Positions 1-8,682 of a stretch of 62,032 bases of DNA are shown piece by piece (within the stretch, counting starts at the first letter, position 1; the number at the start of each line of letters is the position of its first letter). The notes below the pieces were generated by a model. The model did no database searches and had not been told where the DNA came from. It saw only the letters and a list, made by a program, of their open reading frames with translations. The stretch is from CALAEC01 sp050692915 (GTDB lineage Bacteria; Actinomycetota; UBA4738; CALAEC01): contig JBOGVU010000007.1 of the NCBI GenBank assembly GCA_050692915.1, positions 1 through 62,032 on the forward strand, in the 5' to 3' direction. The translations under genes and the position numbers were made by a program.

Positions 1-2
1 AA

Positions 3-728
3 CTCGGGAGGCCTCAGGACGGAGTGGAGCCTGCCGAGGAGGCGATCCGGTTGCTCCAAGACATCGCTCCCGGCAATCCACTCGCCCTTCGTCAGCTCGC
101 CCTGGCGCACCTGAACCTCGGTCTTTGTTACATGGGGGTGGGTCGGGGCCAGGATTCGGTAAATCCTACGAAGGAGGCGAAACGAATATTCGAGGAGCTC
201 GTCCGCACCAACCGGTCATTGTTGCCCTGGTTTGCGAATGCCCAAATGAACCTTGGTGCCATCTACTGTGAGTTGGGACGGCCTCAGGACGGACTAGGTC
301 TAGTCAGCGACGCTGTCGAGACGTTCGCTCAGCTATCACTCTCCCAGAACTCCCTCCGTTTTAAGCTGGCGATGGCACACGTCAACCTAGGTGCGTGCTT
401 GGCTAGACTTGATCGGGCGGATGAGGCCGCTCACGATATCGAGCAGACCATTCCACTCCTCCTCGAGTTTGCTCCTACTACGCCTGCCGCCATTCCGTGG
501 CTGGGCTTCTCCCTGATGAACCTCGCCGTTTGCTATCGCAGGCTGAAGAAGGAAGAGGAGGTGCACGACGCTTGGGCGGCTGTAGTTTCCGCCCTACCGC
601 CTCCCCTTGATCGAGCACTTCTCATGTTCCTCCGTGAACGGGTTCGCAGACCGACGGACATGGCTGTTGTTGCGGATCTCCTCGATGCGCTCCCCGAAGT
701 GGGGAGCGACGATCCTCAGCATCACTAG
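3..728 (+). CDS. TPR-repeat protein, 5' end cut by window edge
   Basis: The reading frame is open to the left edge, so only the C-terminal ~240 residues are seen. It is built from helical repeats of about 45-50 residues with recurring LGRPQDG, LNLGLCY, MNLGAIY and VNLGACL segments, the pattern of tetratricopeptide repeats, which make protein-binding scaffolds. LGRPQDG occurs both at the very start of the window and near base 280, confirming that the frame continues leftwards. The protein is probably cytoplasmic, as no membrane segment or signal is visible. It converges with the truncated nuclease gene at 866-1513. The specific function and partner are unknown. Confidence 0.7.
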   Translation, partial: LGRPQDGVEPAEEAIRLLQDIAPGNPLALRQLALAHLNLGLCYMGVGRGQDSVNPTKEAKRIFEELVRTNRSLLPWFANAQMNLGAIYCELGRPQDGLGLVSDAVETFAQLSLSQNSLRFKLAMAHVNLGACLARLDRADEAAHDIEQTIPLLLEFAPTTPAAIPWLGFSLMNLAVCYRRLKKEEEVHDAWAAVVSALPPPLDRALLMFLRERVRRPTDMAVVADLLDALPEVGSDDPQHH

Positions 729-865
729 AGAGTTGAGCAGGAGGGAGGCCATGCAGCTGGCAGTCGGTACCTTCAACGTGAACAATCCTTTCTCTAGGTT
801 CAACTTCCGCGCACGCGTCAACGAAATCCCAGAGGAGAGCCGTGATGTTACGATGAGCCTCGAGT

Positions 866-1513
866 TCACTGAGGAAGGCGATTACTGTTTCCGCACCTTC
901 CGGGGCCAACTGATCCAGCTGATGCCAACCAAGCAAGCCGCGATTTCCCGATGAATCCGAGACCCCCGCCAGGCGTCGTGTGCTCGACAACGACGTCGAA
1001 TGCGGAGCGGTTCTCGAGGTACTGAGGATCCGCCCGTCCGGGGGACCACTCGAAATCAACCCGCCTGACCGCCGCAACGCGCTCCGGCAAGAGGTGACCG
1101 AGGATGCGGGATGCAAGTCGTCGGTCACGATCCAACTCAGAGAACAAATTGAAACAGAGCGGCTGACTCGAAAGGAGATCGTTGAAGAGGCGCGGAGTCT
1201 GAAGAACCTTGCGCTCAATCGAGGACCTTGACTTGTTGTGAGCGACCTCCTGCTTGGCGCGCTCGAATGCGGCAGGCGTGGTGAAGTTCCGTCCCTGAGC
1301 CGTCGCCTCTTCGGCTGGGAGCTTCGACCCCAGAAGGTAAGACCTCTGAGGCGACCGCACGACCGCCGCTGGCCACCCATGCTCCTCACGCCAGAGCGTC
1401 TGAAGGAGTCTGAGTCGACGTTGCCACGGCAGCTCGCCAGGGACCCAGACATGGTGATCCTCAAGGATGACCCGCTCGACCATCCTTCGCTCTCCGGCGT
1501 AGGTTACCTGCAT
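866..1513 (-). pseudogene. PGN_0703-like putative restriction endonuclease, C-terminally truncated
   Basis: Residues ~70-185 resemble the PGN_0703 family of PD-(D/E)XK-like putative restriction endonucleases: an NFTTPAAF segment, LLSSQPLCFNLF, and FEWSPGR followed by NRSAFDVVVEHT. In the family the chain continues through a GFIGIEVKY-type catalytic strand. Here it reads GFIG and then runs into an unrelated tail, so the catalytic Glu-x-Lys is lost through a frameshift or breakpoint near base 960. It is divergent from the HTH gene, and the two start codons overlap at 1511-1513. It is likely inactive, a remnant of a defence-type gene. The family assignment is from recalled motifs. Confidence 0.6.
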
Positions 1514-2432
1514 GGCTTCTGTCGCCGAACGCGCCCTGGCCCTCCTGCGTCAGGGTCCTCTGGACGACGACGAGCTAGCGAGCAGACTCGGTGTCCGTCG
1601 GCAACAAGTCAACCAAGCGTGCCGACTCCTCGCCTCCAGGGGAGTCATCTTCCGGGACGTAGGTCCTCTAGGGAAGATTCAGAACCGCCTCCAACCGGAG
1701 CGGCCGGCACTGAGTCAGCAGCAGGAAGCCCGTCCGGGGGAGGACGGCTCTCCCCGAGTGGCTGGGCCCCGGGGAGCTCTGCCACGAGCCGTGGACATCG
1801 AGAGCAACGTGAAACGTTACCTGGGAGCCCGGCACCGCGACGCCCGTTTCGCGTCCTTCGACTACTGCTTCAATCACTTTCAGGCTCACCGCGGACCTCG
1901 CCTCGCGGAATTGGCATCCCCCGTTGGGATGGAGGTCAGTTGCCTCCACCTCGGCTTCTTCTTGGCCAGCTGGGGGATGTTCCGAGGGTCGTCCAGGTTG
2001 CTTCAGCGCAGCGCGAGGTACTACGCACCGGTGGTTGAGACGATCGCGGCGACCAATGCAGATGTTTGGGGGATCGATGCGAATGCGTACACGGACGACT
2101 CCATAGAGAACCTCATTGGCTTGGCGAGCCGATTGAGGGCGGCCCTACCGGACGGTGCGTCGGACACGCTGGTCACGAAGATCATGCTTGGCGTCTTCGG
2201 CTCCGTGCCCGCATTCGATCTCTATTTCAGGAATGGTTTTCAAGTCGCTACTTTCGGACGCAAATCGCTCCTCAAGATCTCTCGGTTCTATGAGGAGAAC
2301 GCGGCGACCATCGAAGCCCATCGAGTGCCCACCCTGGGGTTCGCCACTGGTATGGAGACTGCCTTCCGATACACCCGAGCGAAGGTGATCGACATGAACT
2401 TCTTCGTTCAAGGCGGATACCTCACCGCGTAA
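1512..2432 (+). CDS. Winged-helix protein with conserved C-terminal domain of unknown function
   Basis: The 306-residue protein has an N-terminal winged-helix-like segment (residues ~3-55: ALLRQGPLDDDELASRLGV, then VNQACRLLASRGVI), suggesting DNA binding. A linker follows, then a ~200-residue conserved domain with ASFDYCFNHF, CLHLGFFLASWGM and RGSSRLLQRS motifs. I recognise that domain only as a recurrent hypothetical family of bacteria. The stop codon overlaps the next start (TAATG at 2430-2434), so the two genes are translationally coupled. It could be a transcriptional regulator or part of a defence/toxin module; no catalytic motif is visible. Confidence 0.6.
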   Translation: MASVAERALALLRQGPLDDDELASRLGVRRQQVNQACRLLASRGVIFRDVGPLGKIQNRLQPERPALSQQQEARPGEDGSPRVAGPRGALPRAVDIESNVKRYLGARHRDARFASFDYCFNHFQAHRGPRLAELASPVGMEVSCLHLGFFLASWGMFRGSSRLLQRSARYYAPVVETIAATNADVWGIDANAYTDDSIENLIGLASRLRAALPDGASDTLVTKIMLGVFGSVPAFDLYFRNGFQVATFGRKSLLKISRFYEENAATIEAHRVPTLGFATGMETAFRYTRAKVIDMNFFVQGGYLTA

Positions 2433-2938
2433 TGGACCAGCAGCCCGACTCATTCGCGAAATCGCTCGGGATGCAGCATCTGTTTCGTCGAGATGAGCAA
2501 GGTCGCGGCGCGTACCTGTCGCGGCTGTTCGCGTTCTTCAGCGAGGAGGTCATACGCCATTGGGCCGCGTGTGAGCAGGCACCCTACGGAGATCTAGGTC
2601 GGCCCGTCGTGTGGGATGAGGAGTCACCGCGCTATCAGGATGAGGCCCGTTCTTATGTCGAGCCGACCGTCATCCACCGCCCGGTGGAGGACGTGATCGA
2701 CCTCGTCGCCGACGAGCGCAATGAGCCCCGCTTCAACCCTGATGGGGAGGCGGCCCGGCCCTCGTTGGCAGATCGTCCGCACCACAGGCTCCGTGCTAAC
2801 AACAGTGCTAACGAACGTTCCACAACCAGACGGACGGAACGGCACCAGACGGCCAATAGCACGTGTTGCGATTCCCGAGCTCTTCCACATACCCTGTCGA
2901 CGCTCGCCTGTGGGTCGGGCTGCTTATGGCTGCTCTAG
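2432..2938 (+). CDS. Hypothetical protein, apparently chimeric
   Basis: Residues 1-68 contain LSRLFAFFSEEVIRHWA and APYGDLGRPVVWD, a coherent domain that I do not recognise. From about residue 72 the sequence changes character: TVIHRPVEDVIDLVADERNEPRFNP resembles (first 20 residues or so) the first strand and helix of SRPBCC/polyketide-cyclase proteins, which then breaks off. The last 60 residues look non-coding. The gene thus seems to be an upstream gene fused to a fragment of an SRPBCC gene by deletion. It starts on the TAATG overlap with the preceding gene. Confidence 0.4.
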   Translation: MDQQPDSFAKSLGMQHLFRRDEQGRGAYLSRLFAFFSEEVIRHWAACEQAPYGDLGRPVVWDEESPRYQDEARSYVEPTVIHRPVEDVIDLVADERNEPRFNPDGEAARPSLADRPHHRLRANNSANERSTTRRTERHQTANSTCCDSRALPHTLSTLACGSGCLWLL

Positions 2939-2958
2939 CAGAGGAGCGAGACGGTTAG

Positions 2959-3253
2959 ATGTCATCAGCGTTCCTGGTCGGGCGCCCCGCGGCGCCGCTG
3001 ACGGCGCCGTTTTCTGGCCAAGATGCCCTCTACGCTGCGGTACGGCTGGACGGCAGCACATTGGAGAGTCCAGACTATGCTCATTGCACTTTCGCGAATG
3101 TGAGTTTCAAGGAGGCCACCATCAGCGATGGCCGGTTCGTTGATTGTGTGTTTCTTTCCTGCTACTTGCGAAGGGCAACTCTTAGGAATTGCTCGTTCCA
3201 AGCGTGCAAGTTTGTAGACTGCGACTTCCCTCGTGTGCAGATAGAGAGCTGCG
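2959..3253 (+). pseudogene. Pentapeptide-repeat protein truncated by insertion sequence
   Basis: From ATG 2959 the protein shows successive A(N/D/C)(L/F)xx-type pentapeptides: CTFANVSFKEATISDGRF, then CYLRRATLRNCSFQACKF and CDF. This is the right-handed quadrilateral beta-helix fold. The frame runs into the left terminal repeat of the IS3 element at 3254 and the remainder is IS sequence, so the gene lost its 3' end. Pentapeptide proteins often mimic DNA or act as scaffolds; nothing here identifies the substrate. Confidence 0.6.
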
Positions 3254-3281
3254 TGAAGCGCCCCGGGTTTCGTAGAGGGTC
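3254..3281 (+). repeat. IS3 terminal inverted repeat, left
   Basis: TGAAGCGCCCCGGGTT, five bases, then GAGGGTC. It matches the inverted complement at 4504-4531 except at one position and in the five-base spacer. Confidence 0.8.
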
Positions 3282-3284
3282 GGG

Positions 3285-4178
3285 TCATTGCGTTTCCACC
3301 AGCTCAGCGGTCTCCTCTCCTGCGTAGTACCTCCCTTCTGCCTCGGCCGGCGGGACGTCCCCGATCGATCCGTGCAGCCGCCGGTTGTTGAACCAGTCCA
3401 TGTACTCGAGCGTCGCGAGTTCCACCTCCTCCGGCGTTCGCCACGGCCGGTGCCGCTCGATCAGCTCGGTCTTGTACAGCCCGACCTGTGTCTCCGCTAG
3501 CGCGTTGTCGTAGCTGTCCCCGACCGAGCCCACCGACGGGGCGATGCCTGCCTCGGCCAGGCGCTCGGTGTAGCGAATCGAGGTGTACTGGCTTCCCGCG
3601 TCGGAGTGATGCACCAGGCCGTCGAGGACGGTGTCACGGCGCCAGATGGCCATCTCCAGGGCCTCCAGGGGAAGCTCGGTGCGGATGTGGGTGGCCACCG
3701 ACCACCCCACGAACATCCGGCTGTAGGCGTCGATCACGAACCCTGCGTAGCAGATCCCCGACCACGTCGGGATCTCCGTGAGGTCGGCCACCCACAGGTG
3801 GTTGGGACGCGACGCGGTGAACTGACGGTCGACCAGGTCCGGAGGACGGGCCGCGGCCAGGTCCCTCCGGGTCGTCCCTCGCCTCTTTCCCCTGCGTACG
3901 CCGTGGATCCCCTCCCGGGCCATGAGCCGCTCCACGGTGCACTTGGCCACCGGGATCCCTTCCCGGTGGAGCTGGCGCCACACCTTCCGGGCGCCGTAGA
4001 CCCCGTAGTTCTCGGTGTGGACCCGGCGGATCTCCACCACGAGCTCCTCGTCCCGCAGCGCCCGCGGCGAGGGAGGCCGCTTCTTCGCCGCGTAGTAGGT
4101 CGAGACGTTCGCCCCGAGCACCCTGCAGATGGGCTCGACCCCGAAGCGACCCTTGTGCTCGGCGATGTAGCGGGTCAT
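3285..4178 (-). CDS. IS3 transposase OrfB (DDE integrase domain)
   Basis: The 297-residue protein has an N-terminal HTH_21-like helix region (residues ~45-100, YGVYGARKVWRQL) and an rve integrase core. The catalytic DDE triad is visible: D in VADLTEIP, D in HHSDAGSQYTS, and E in SYDNALAETQVG, spaced as in IS3 OrfB. It is expressed with OrfA through an ATGA overlap at 4175-4178; a TTTTTC run near the orfA end could allow a frameshifted OrfAB fusion. No internal stop or missing catalytic residue is seen, so the element may be active. Confidence 0.9.
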   Translation of the reverse strand: MTRYIAEHKGRFGVEPICRVLGANVSTYYAAKKRPPSPRALRDEELVVEIRRVHTENYGVYGARKVWRQLHREGIPVAKCTVERLMAREGIHGVRRGKRRGTTRRDLAAARPPDLVDRQFTASRPNHLWVADLTEIPTWSGICYAGFVIDAYSRMFVGWSVATHIRTELPLEALEMAIWRRDTVLDGLVHHSDAGSQYTSIRYTERLAEAGIAPSVGSVGDSYDNALAETQVGLYKTELIERHRPWRTPEEVELATLEYMDWFNNRRLHGSIGDVPPAEAEGRYYAGEETAELVETQ

Positions 4179-4480
4179 CTCTGGTGGGGACGGTCGAGTT
4201 CCCGTGCGAAAAACGCCGAGGCGGACTTCAGGATCTCGTTGGCGCGGCGGAGCTCGAAGTTCTCCTTGCGGAGCTGCTTCAGCTCCTCGCGCTGCTCGGT
4301 GGTGATCCCGTCGCGGAGCCCCTGGTTGACCTCCGCCCGGCGGACCCAGTGCCGCAGCGTCTCGCGATTGATGTCGAGCTGGGAAGCAACCCGGGCGATG
4401 GCTCCCCGCTCACCGATCTCAAGGACCATCCGGACGGCCCGCTCCCGGATCTCACGTGGGTACTTCCTCGATCTGCCCAT
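4175..4480 (-). CDS. IS3 transposase OrfA (HTH_Tnp_1)
   Basis: The ~101-residue DNA-binding subunit contains a helix-turn-helix (residues ~10-50: REIRERAVRMVLE, then VASQLDINRETLRHWVRRAE) followed by a leucine-rich coiled coil (ELKQLRKENFELRRANEILK) used for multimerisation. I chose ATG 4480 (MGRSRKYP) over the upstream in-frame start at 4513, because the usual OrfA begins a few residues before YPxExRERAV. Confidence 0.85.
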   Translation of the reverse strand: MGRSRKYPREIRERAVRMVLEIGERGAIARVASQLDINRETLRHWVRRAEVNQGLRDGITTEQREELKQLRKENFELRRANEILKSASAFFARELDRPHQR

Positions 4481-4503
4481 GGTCCCTACCTTCGCAGGCT
4501 CGG

Positions 4504-4531
4504 GACCCTCCATCCAACCCGGGGCGGTTCA
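4504..4531 (-). repeat. IS3 terminal inverted repeat, right
   Basis: On the minus strand it reads TGAACCGCCCCGGGTT, five bases, GAGGGTC, mirroring 3254-3281. Confidence 0.8.
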
Positions 4532-5995
4532 GCCCCCGACGGCACCGTCTACCTCCCGACTCCCCTCTGCGGGTTCCGGCCGACCGTGTTCGTGAGCCGC
4601 GACGACGGCCTCACCTGGGAGCGGTCCCAGGTGGCCGACGTGAACATCCCCCTCTCGGATCCCGACGTCGCCGTGGATCGGGACGGGAACGTCTACGTCG
4701 CGTTCATCGACGAGTCCGGGGCGCTCTTCATGAGCGTGAGCCGGGACGAGGGCAGGACGTGGGGAGAGCCGGTGCGGGTGGCCGAGGGGGTCACCGCCGG
4801 GCTCCCCGCCGTCGCGGCCGGGGATCCCGGTCGGGTGGTCGTCTCCTTCGTCGGCACCGACGACCTGCCTCAGGGCTATCTGACCCCCGGCTACCCCGAC
4901 AACGCCACCGGGGAGATCGCCTGGGGGGCGTACCTGGCGGTCAGCACGAACATGCTGGATCCCGAGCCCGAGTTCCAGGCGGTCGACGCCGCGAACGGCG
5001 ATCCGATCTCCCGCGGCGCCGAGTGCACCCGCAACTCGTTCCGGTGCACAGTCCAGATCGATTTCCTCGACGTCACGATCGCCCCGGACGGCCGTCCGTA
5101 CGCGGCCTTCGTGGACGGCTGTGTGGACGAATGCGTGACCGATCCGGCCGCACCTTTGCACCCCAACCCGGCTCCCGCCATCGTCGCCACCCTGACCGAG
5201 GGCCCGTTGCTGTGTGAGAACGGCTGCCCCTGGAAGTTCACAACCGTCCCCTCCCTGGTCACCGAGGTCGACGACTCGAATCCGGCCGTCGAGTACCGCC
5301 GCGGCTGGCATCGACGCAGCGACCCGGATGCCTCCCAGGGCGGCTACCATCGCCGGCTGGGTTCCCCTGGAGGTGGAGGCGAAGCGCCGAGGGCCCGGCT
5401 CGTCTTCGAGGGGCAGGAGATCACGTACTTCTTCGCCCGTTCCCAGCAGGGAGGCACGGCGGACGTCTTCCTCGACGGCGAGTTCGCGACCACCCTCGAC
5501 TACTCTGGCCCGGCGCCCGGCAACGCTCCCGAGTTCGGCCACTCGGTCACCTTCGACGGCCTCGACGAGGGGAGTCACGAGATCCTGATCGCCCACCGCT
5601 CGGGAGCCGTCTACGTGGACGGCTTCGCGATCGTCTCCGGCGACGGCGGTGGTGCCGACCCCTCGGCCGCCCTGACTCGGTCGATCACGACGACATCCAC
5701 CGGAGAGCTCTCCGGACTCGGCACGACGGTCCTGGTGGAGACCATCGAGGTGGGGCCCGACGACGAGTGGCTGTCGGTCGTCGTGGAGGGCGCTGATCAG
5801 CCGGTGACCGTCAACCTTCTCGATGCGGTGGGCACGCCGGTCGCGGTGGGCGACCTGCTCCTCGCCGGTGGGAGCGCGGTCGGTCTGGACGTCGCGCACC
5901 CCCCGGCCGGCACGTATACGGTGCAGGTGCTGGATACGAGCGGCGCCCCAGCAACTGTGGAGATCTCGATCGCCCGCACCATCGCCGTGAAATAG
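4532..5995 (+). pseudogene. Secreted BNR/sialidase-like protein, 5' truncated by IS3
   Basis: The frame enters directly from the IS right end with no start codon or signal peptide. About 487 residues remain: BNR/Asp-box-like blades (SRDDGLTWE, SRDEGRTWG), then a cysteine-containing segment, then a jelly-roll-like module (YRRGWHRRSD, GTADVFLDGE, AVYVDGFAIVSG) and a C-terminal beta domain ending VEISIARTIAVK. The last ~260 residues are nearly identical to those of the intact gene at 6023-8149, so the two are recent tandem duplicates. In intact relatives this type of protein is exported and binds or cleaves polysaccharide. Confidence 0.75.
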
Positions 5996-6022
5996 GCCGG
6001 TGAGACCGACAAGGAGGTATCT

Positions 6023-8149
6023 ATGTCTCGCAGCGTGATCCTGTCCCTGGGACTTCTGCTTGCCTTCGCCCCCACCGGCCCCATCCATGCCCAGGAGGGC
6101 TGTGGAGGGCCACCGCCGATGCCTCCGCTGACGTTCGAGGAGCCCCAGATCATCGACGAGGTTCGGGCGGGAGGCGAGCCCAGCGTGGAGGGCCTTCCGG
6201 ACGGGACACTCGCGTACGCGGCGCACGCCTCGACGACTCTGTTCAACCGGGACAACATGCCCGACCCCGACTTCGTCACCCCGTATACGGGTGCCACCTA
6301 CCTCTGGCGCTCGATCGACGGTGGCGACACGTGGCGCTACATCGGCCTCCTGGGCACCGAGGTCGGACCCCACGCCACCGTCTCCGGTTTCTCCGACCCC
6401 GACTTCGCCGTCGATGCCGCCGGCAATCTGTACACCTCCGGGATCAATCTGGCCAATGTGTACGTGGCCAAGTCCGAGGACTCCGGGGCCACGTGGACCG
6501 GCCATCCGTTCGCCACGGTGATGACCGACCGGGAGTGGCTTGCCGCCGACGAGGAGGAGGTGGTCTACCTCAACGGCAACCAGATCCCAGGCGGGCGGCG
6601 GATGTGGAAGTCCACGAACGGTGGGCTGACGTTCGATCTCGTCAACTTCGTGCAGCTGCCCGGCTCGGGTCCACCCTCGAAGATCGAGGTGGACAAGTCC
6701 GACGGGCGGCTGTTCTTCCCCGCGGCCAACGGCACCGTGGCCGTGTATCCGAACGCCAGGGACGGTGATTTCACTCGGATCGACGCGGCCGTCCCCGGCG
6801 GTACCCCCAACGCCCACGGATTCCTGAACAACCTGGCGATCGACCGGGCCGGGAACGTTTACCTGGTCACCAACACCGGCAACGAGATCCGGGTGTCTCA
6901 CTCCACCAATCGGGGCATGAGCTGGCAGACCACGGTGATCCACGACACCAGGGCCGACGACACCCCCGAGGTCGCCGACGAGGTCCTGTGGCCGTGGATC
7001 TCGGCGGGCGAGGACGGCCGGGTTGGGGTGTCGTGGTTCCAGGCCGACCGTCCTGTGGCGAACACGAACAACACCGTGGCGAGCTACCGGGTGTACGCGG
7101 CGCAGACCGTCACCGGCCGCGGTTGGGTGGACGAGTGCGGCGAGGAGCAGCCACCCGTCTACGAGATCGCCGTGGCCACCCCCGAGCCCTTCCACACCGG
7201 GACGATCTGCTCCCAGGGGACCACCTGCCAGGCGGCACTGCCGGAGGCCATCGACCGCCGGCTCGGCGACTACCACACCAACTCCATCAGCGCGGGCGGG
7301 AAGTTCCTGATCGCCTATTCGGACACGTCATTGAAGCCGGACGGGGCCGTCTCTCACCCCGGGTTCCTCCGCCAGTCGACCGGTGTCGACTTCATCGACG
7401 GGGAGGAGCCGCGGATCACCGAGGTGGACGATGCGGACCCGGCGATCGAGTATCGTCGCGGCTGGCACCGACGCAGCGACTCTGCAGCCTCCGACGGCGG
7501 CTACCACAGACGGATGGGCTCAGCCGGAGGCGGCGAGCCCTCTACCGCCCGGCTCGTCTTCGAGGGGCACGAGATCCGCTACTTCTTCGCAGACTCCGAG
7601 CAGGGAGGGACGGCGGACGTCTTCCTCGATGGCGAGTTGGCGGCGACGGTCGACTACTCCGGCTCGGCACCCGGCAACGCTCCCGAATTTGACCAGTCGA
7701 TCACTTTCGATGACCTGGGCGAGGGGAGTCACGAGCTGCTGATCGCGCACCGCTCGGGAGCGGTCTATGTGGACGGCTTCGAGATCGTCTCCGGCGAAGG
7801 CGGTGGCCCCGACCCCTCGGCGGCCGAGACCCGTTCGGTCACCACGACCTCCACCGGTGAGCTCCTGGGGCTCGGTTCGACGGTGCTGGTGGAGACCATC
7901 GAGGTGGGGCCGAAGGACGAGTGGCTGTCGGTCGTCGTGGAGGGGGCCCAGGAGCCGGTGACGGTCAAGCTGCTCGATCCGATGCTCAGGCCGGTTGCAG
8001 AGGCCGGCCAACTCCTCGCGGGTGCGAGTGCCGTCGGCCTCGATGTCGAGCCCGTCCTGGCCGGACCGTACACGGTCCAGGTCCTGGATACCCAGGGCTC
8101 CCCGGCGACCGTGGAGATCTCGATCGCCCGCACCATCGCCGTGAAATAA
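6023..8149 (+). CDS. Secreted BNR-repeat (sialidase/beta-propeller-like) protein
   Basis: The 708-residue protein has a signal peptide (residues 1-24, hydrophobic LGLLLAF then HAQ cleavage region) and a strong ribosome site AAGGAGG 8 nt before ATG. A beta-propeller of BNR/Asp boxes follows (RSIDGGDTWRY, SEDSGATWTG, STNRGMSWQT), then a jelly-roll-like module (EYRRGWHRRSD, GTADVFLDGE) and a terminal beta domain. Such proteins act outside the cell on or with glycans; the full sialidase catalytic set (Arg triad, FRIP) is not evident, so enzymatic activity is doubtful. It lies 27 bp after its truncated paralogue, and a strong hairpin follows at 8162-8201. Confidence 0.75.
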   Translation: MSRSVILSLGLLLAFAPTGPIHAQEGCGGPPPMPPLTFEEPQIIDEVRAGGEPSVEGLPDGTLAYAAHASTTLFNRDNMPDPDFVTPYTGATYLWRSIDGGDTWRYIGLLGTEVGPHATVSGFSDPDFAVDAAGNLYTSGINLANVYVAKSEDSGATWTGHPFATVMTDREWLAADEEEVVYLNGNQIPGGRRMWKSTNGGLTFDLVNFVQLPGSGPPSKIEVDKSDGRLFFPAANGTVAVYPNARDGDFTRIDAAVPGGTPNAHGFLNNLAIDRAGNVYLVTNTGNEIRVSHSTNRGMSWQTTVIHDTRADDTPEVADEVLWPWISAGEDGRVGVSWFQADRPVANTNNTVASYRVYAAQTVTGRGWVDECGEEQPPVYEIAVATPEPFHTGTICSQGTTCQAALPEAIDRRLGDYHTNSISAGGKFLIAYSDTSLKPDGAVSHPGFLRQSTGVDFIDGEEPRITEVDDADPAIEYRRGWHRRSDSAASDGGYHRRMGSAGGGEPSTARLVFEGHEIRYFFADSEQGGTADVFLDGELAATVDYSGSAPGNAPEFDQSITFDDLGEGSHELLIAHRSGAVYVDGFEIVSGEGGGPDPSAAETRSVTTTSTGELLGLGSTVLVETIEVGPKDEWLSVVVEGAQEPVTVKLLDPMLRPVAEAGQLLAGASAVGLDVEPVLAGPYTVQVLDTQGSPATVEISIARTIAVK

Positions 8150-8161
8150 GCGGGTGGAAGC

Positions 8162-8201
8162 GGCCAGCGCCCTCGTCCTTCTCTTCTCGAGGGCGCTGGC
8201 C
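8162..8201 (+). terminator. Intrinsic terminator-like hairpin
   Basis: A perfect 14-bp stem (GGCCAGCGCCCTCG at 8162-8175, complement at 8188-8201) with a 12-nt pyrimidine-rich loop lies 12 bases after the BNR gene stop. There is no long T tract, as is common in GC-rich actinobacteria. Confidence 0.75.
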
Positions 8202-8682
8202 ACCTCGTCTCTTGCAGCCTCGGGCCAGGTCCAGGTGACCTGAGGAGTTATGGCATCCTTTCATCGGGGGCCTCCGCCACCTCAGGTCTACGGCCTCATG
8301 CGAACAGAGGACACGGCAGGCCATGGCTCAAGTCGCCAGTCTGGCCCGGAATGGCAATCTGTTGTCCCCGGTCCTCCGACACCGGGGTCATCAAAGTGCC
8401 ATGACTTTTGCCTGAGCCCAGGGTCCACGCGGACCCTTCGCTCCCCGGCGACTTCTTCGCGACTTGTGGTGGCCCGGGCGAATCGACCCGATGATGCGCC
8501 TTGCCCTTGAGCAGCTCCTGGCCGGGAAGGACGTCGCGCTCCGCGCTCGCCAGGAAGGGCAGCGGTTCCAGGATCGCGAGCCCCGTGCGCCTGCACAGCG
8601 ATCCGCCCATCCCGCCGAGCCCTCGGCCGAGTATCCTATGCGGACGCCTCGCCGACCCATGCGCGGGGACCCGAGGAGGGAG
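8202..8682. other. Gene-free spacer with one copy of a dispersed repeat
   Basis: No convincing coding frame. It contains one copy of a ~40-bp repeat (8325-8364) also present at 9985-10023, and a 16-bp perfect palindrome GGGTCCACGCGGACCC at 8421-8436, which has a different half-site spacing from the regulon boxes further right. Confidence 0.5.
8325..8364 (+). repeat. Dispersed ~40-bp intergenic repeat, copy 1
   Basis: GGCTCAAGTCGCCAGTCTGG, four or five differing bases, then GGAATGGCAATCTGT. It matches 9985-10023 at most positions, and both copies are followed within ~15 bp by CCGGTCCT. Both are in gene-free spacer. Confidence 0.6.

Larger units (their letters stand above)
3254..4531 (-). mobile_element. 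IS3-family insertion sequence, complete
   Basis: A ~1.28-kb element with two overlapping transposase frames (orfA 4175-4480, orfB 3285-4178, both on the minus strand) bounded by inverted repeats at 3254-3281 and 4504-4531. Reading inward, both ends give TGAAnCGCCCCGGGTT, five variable bases, then GAGGGTC. Size, gene order and DDE motifs fit the IS3 family. Flanking triplets (GCG left, GCC right) do not form a clear target duplication, so a deletion may have followed insertion; the flanking genes (pentapeptide, BNR repeat) are unrelated halves. Confidence 0.85.

Noticed and set aside
4529..7276. Very long minus-strand open frame opposite the BNR genes
   Set aside because: It has no domain, no ribosome site and follows from GC-rich codon bias of the plus-strand genes.
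8421..8436. Palindrome GGGTCCACGCGGACCC
   Set aside because: It has a 16-bp layout that misplaces the inner C/G, stands alone and has no -10; it lies outside the island.
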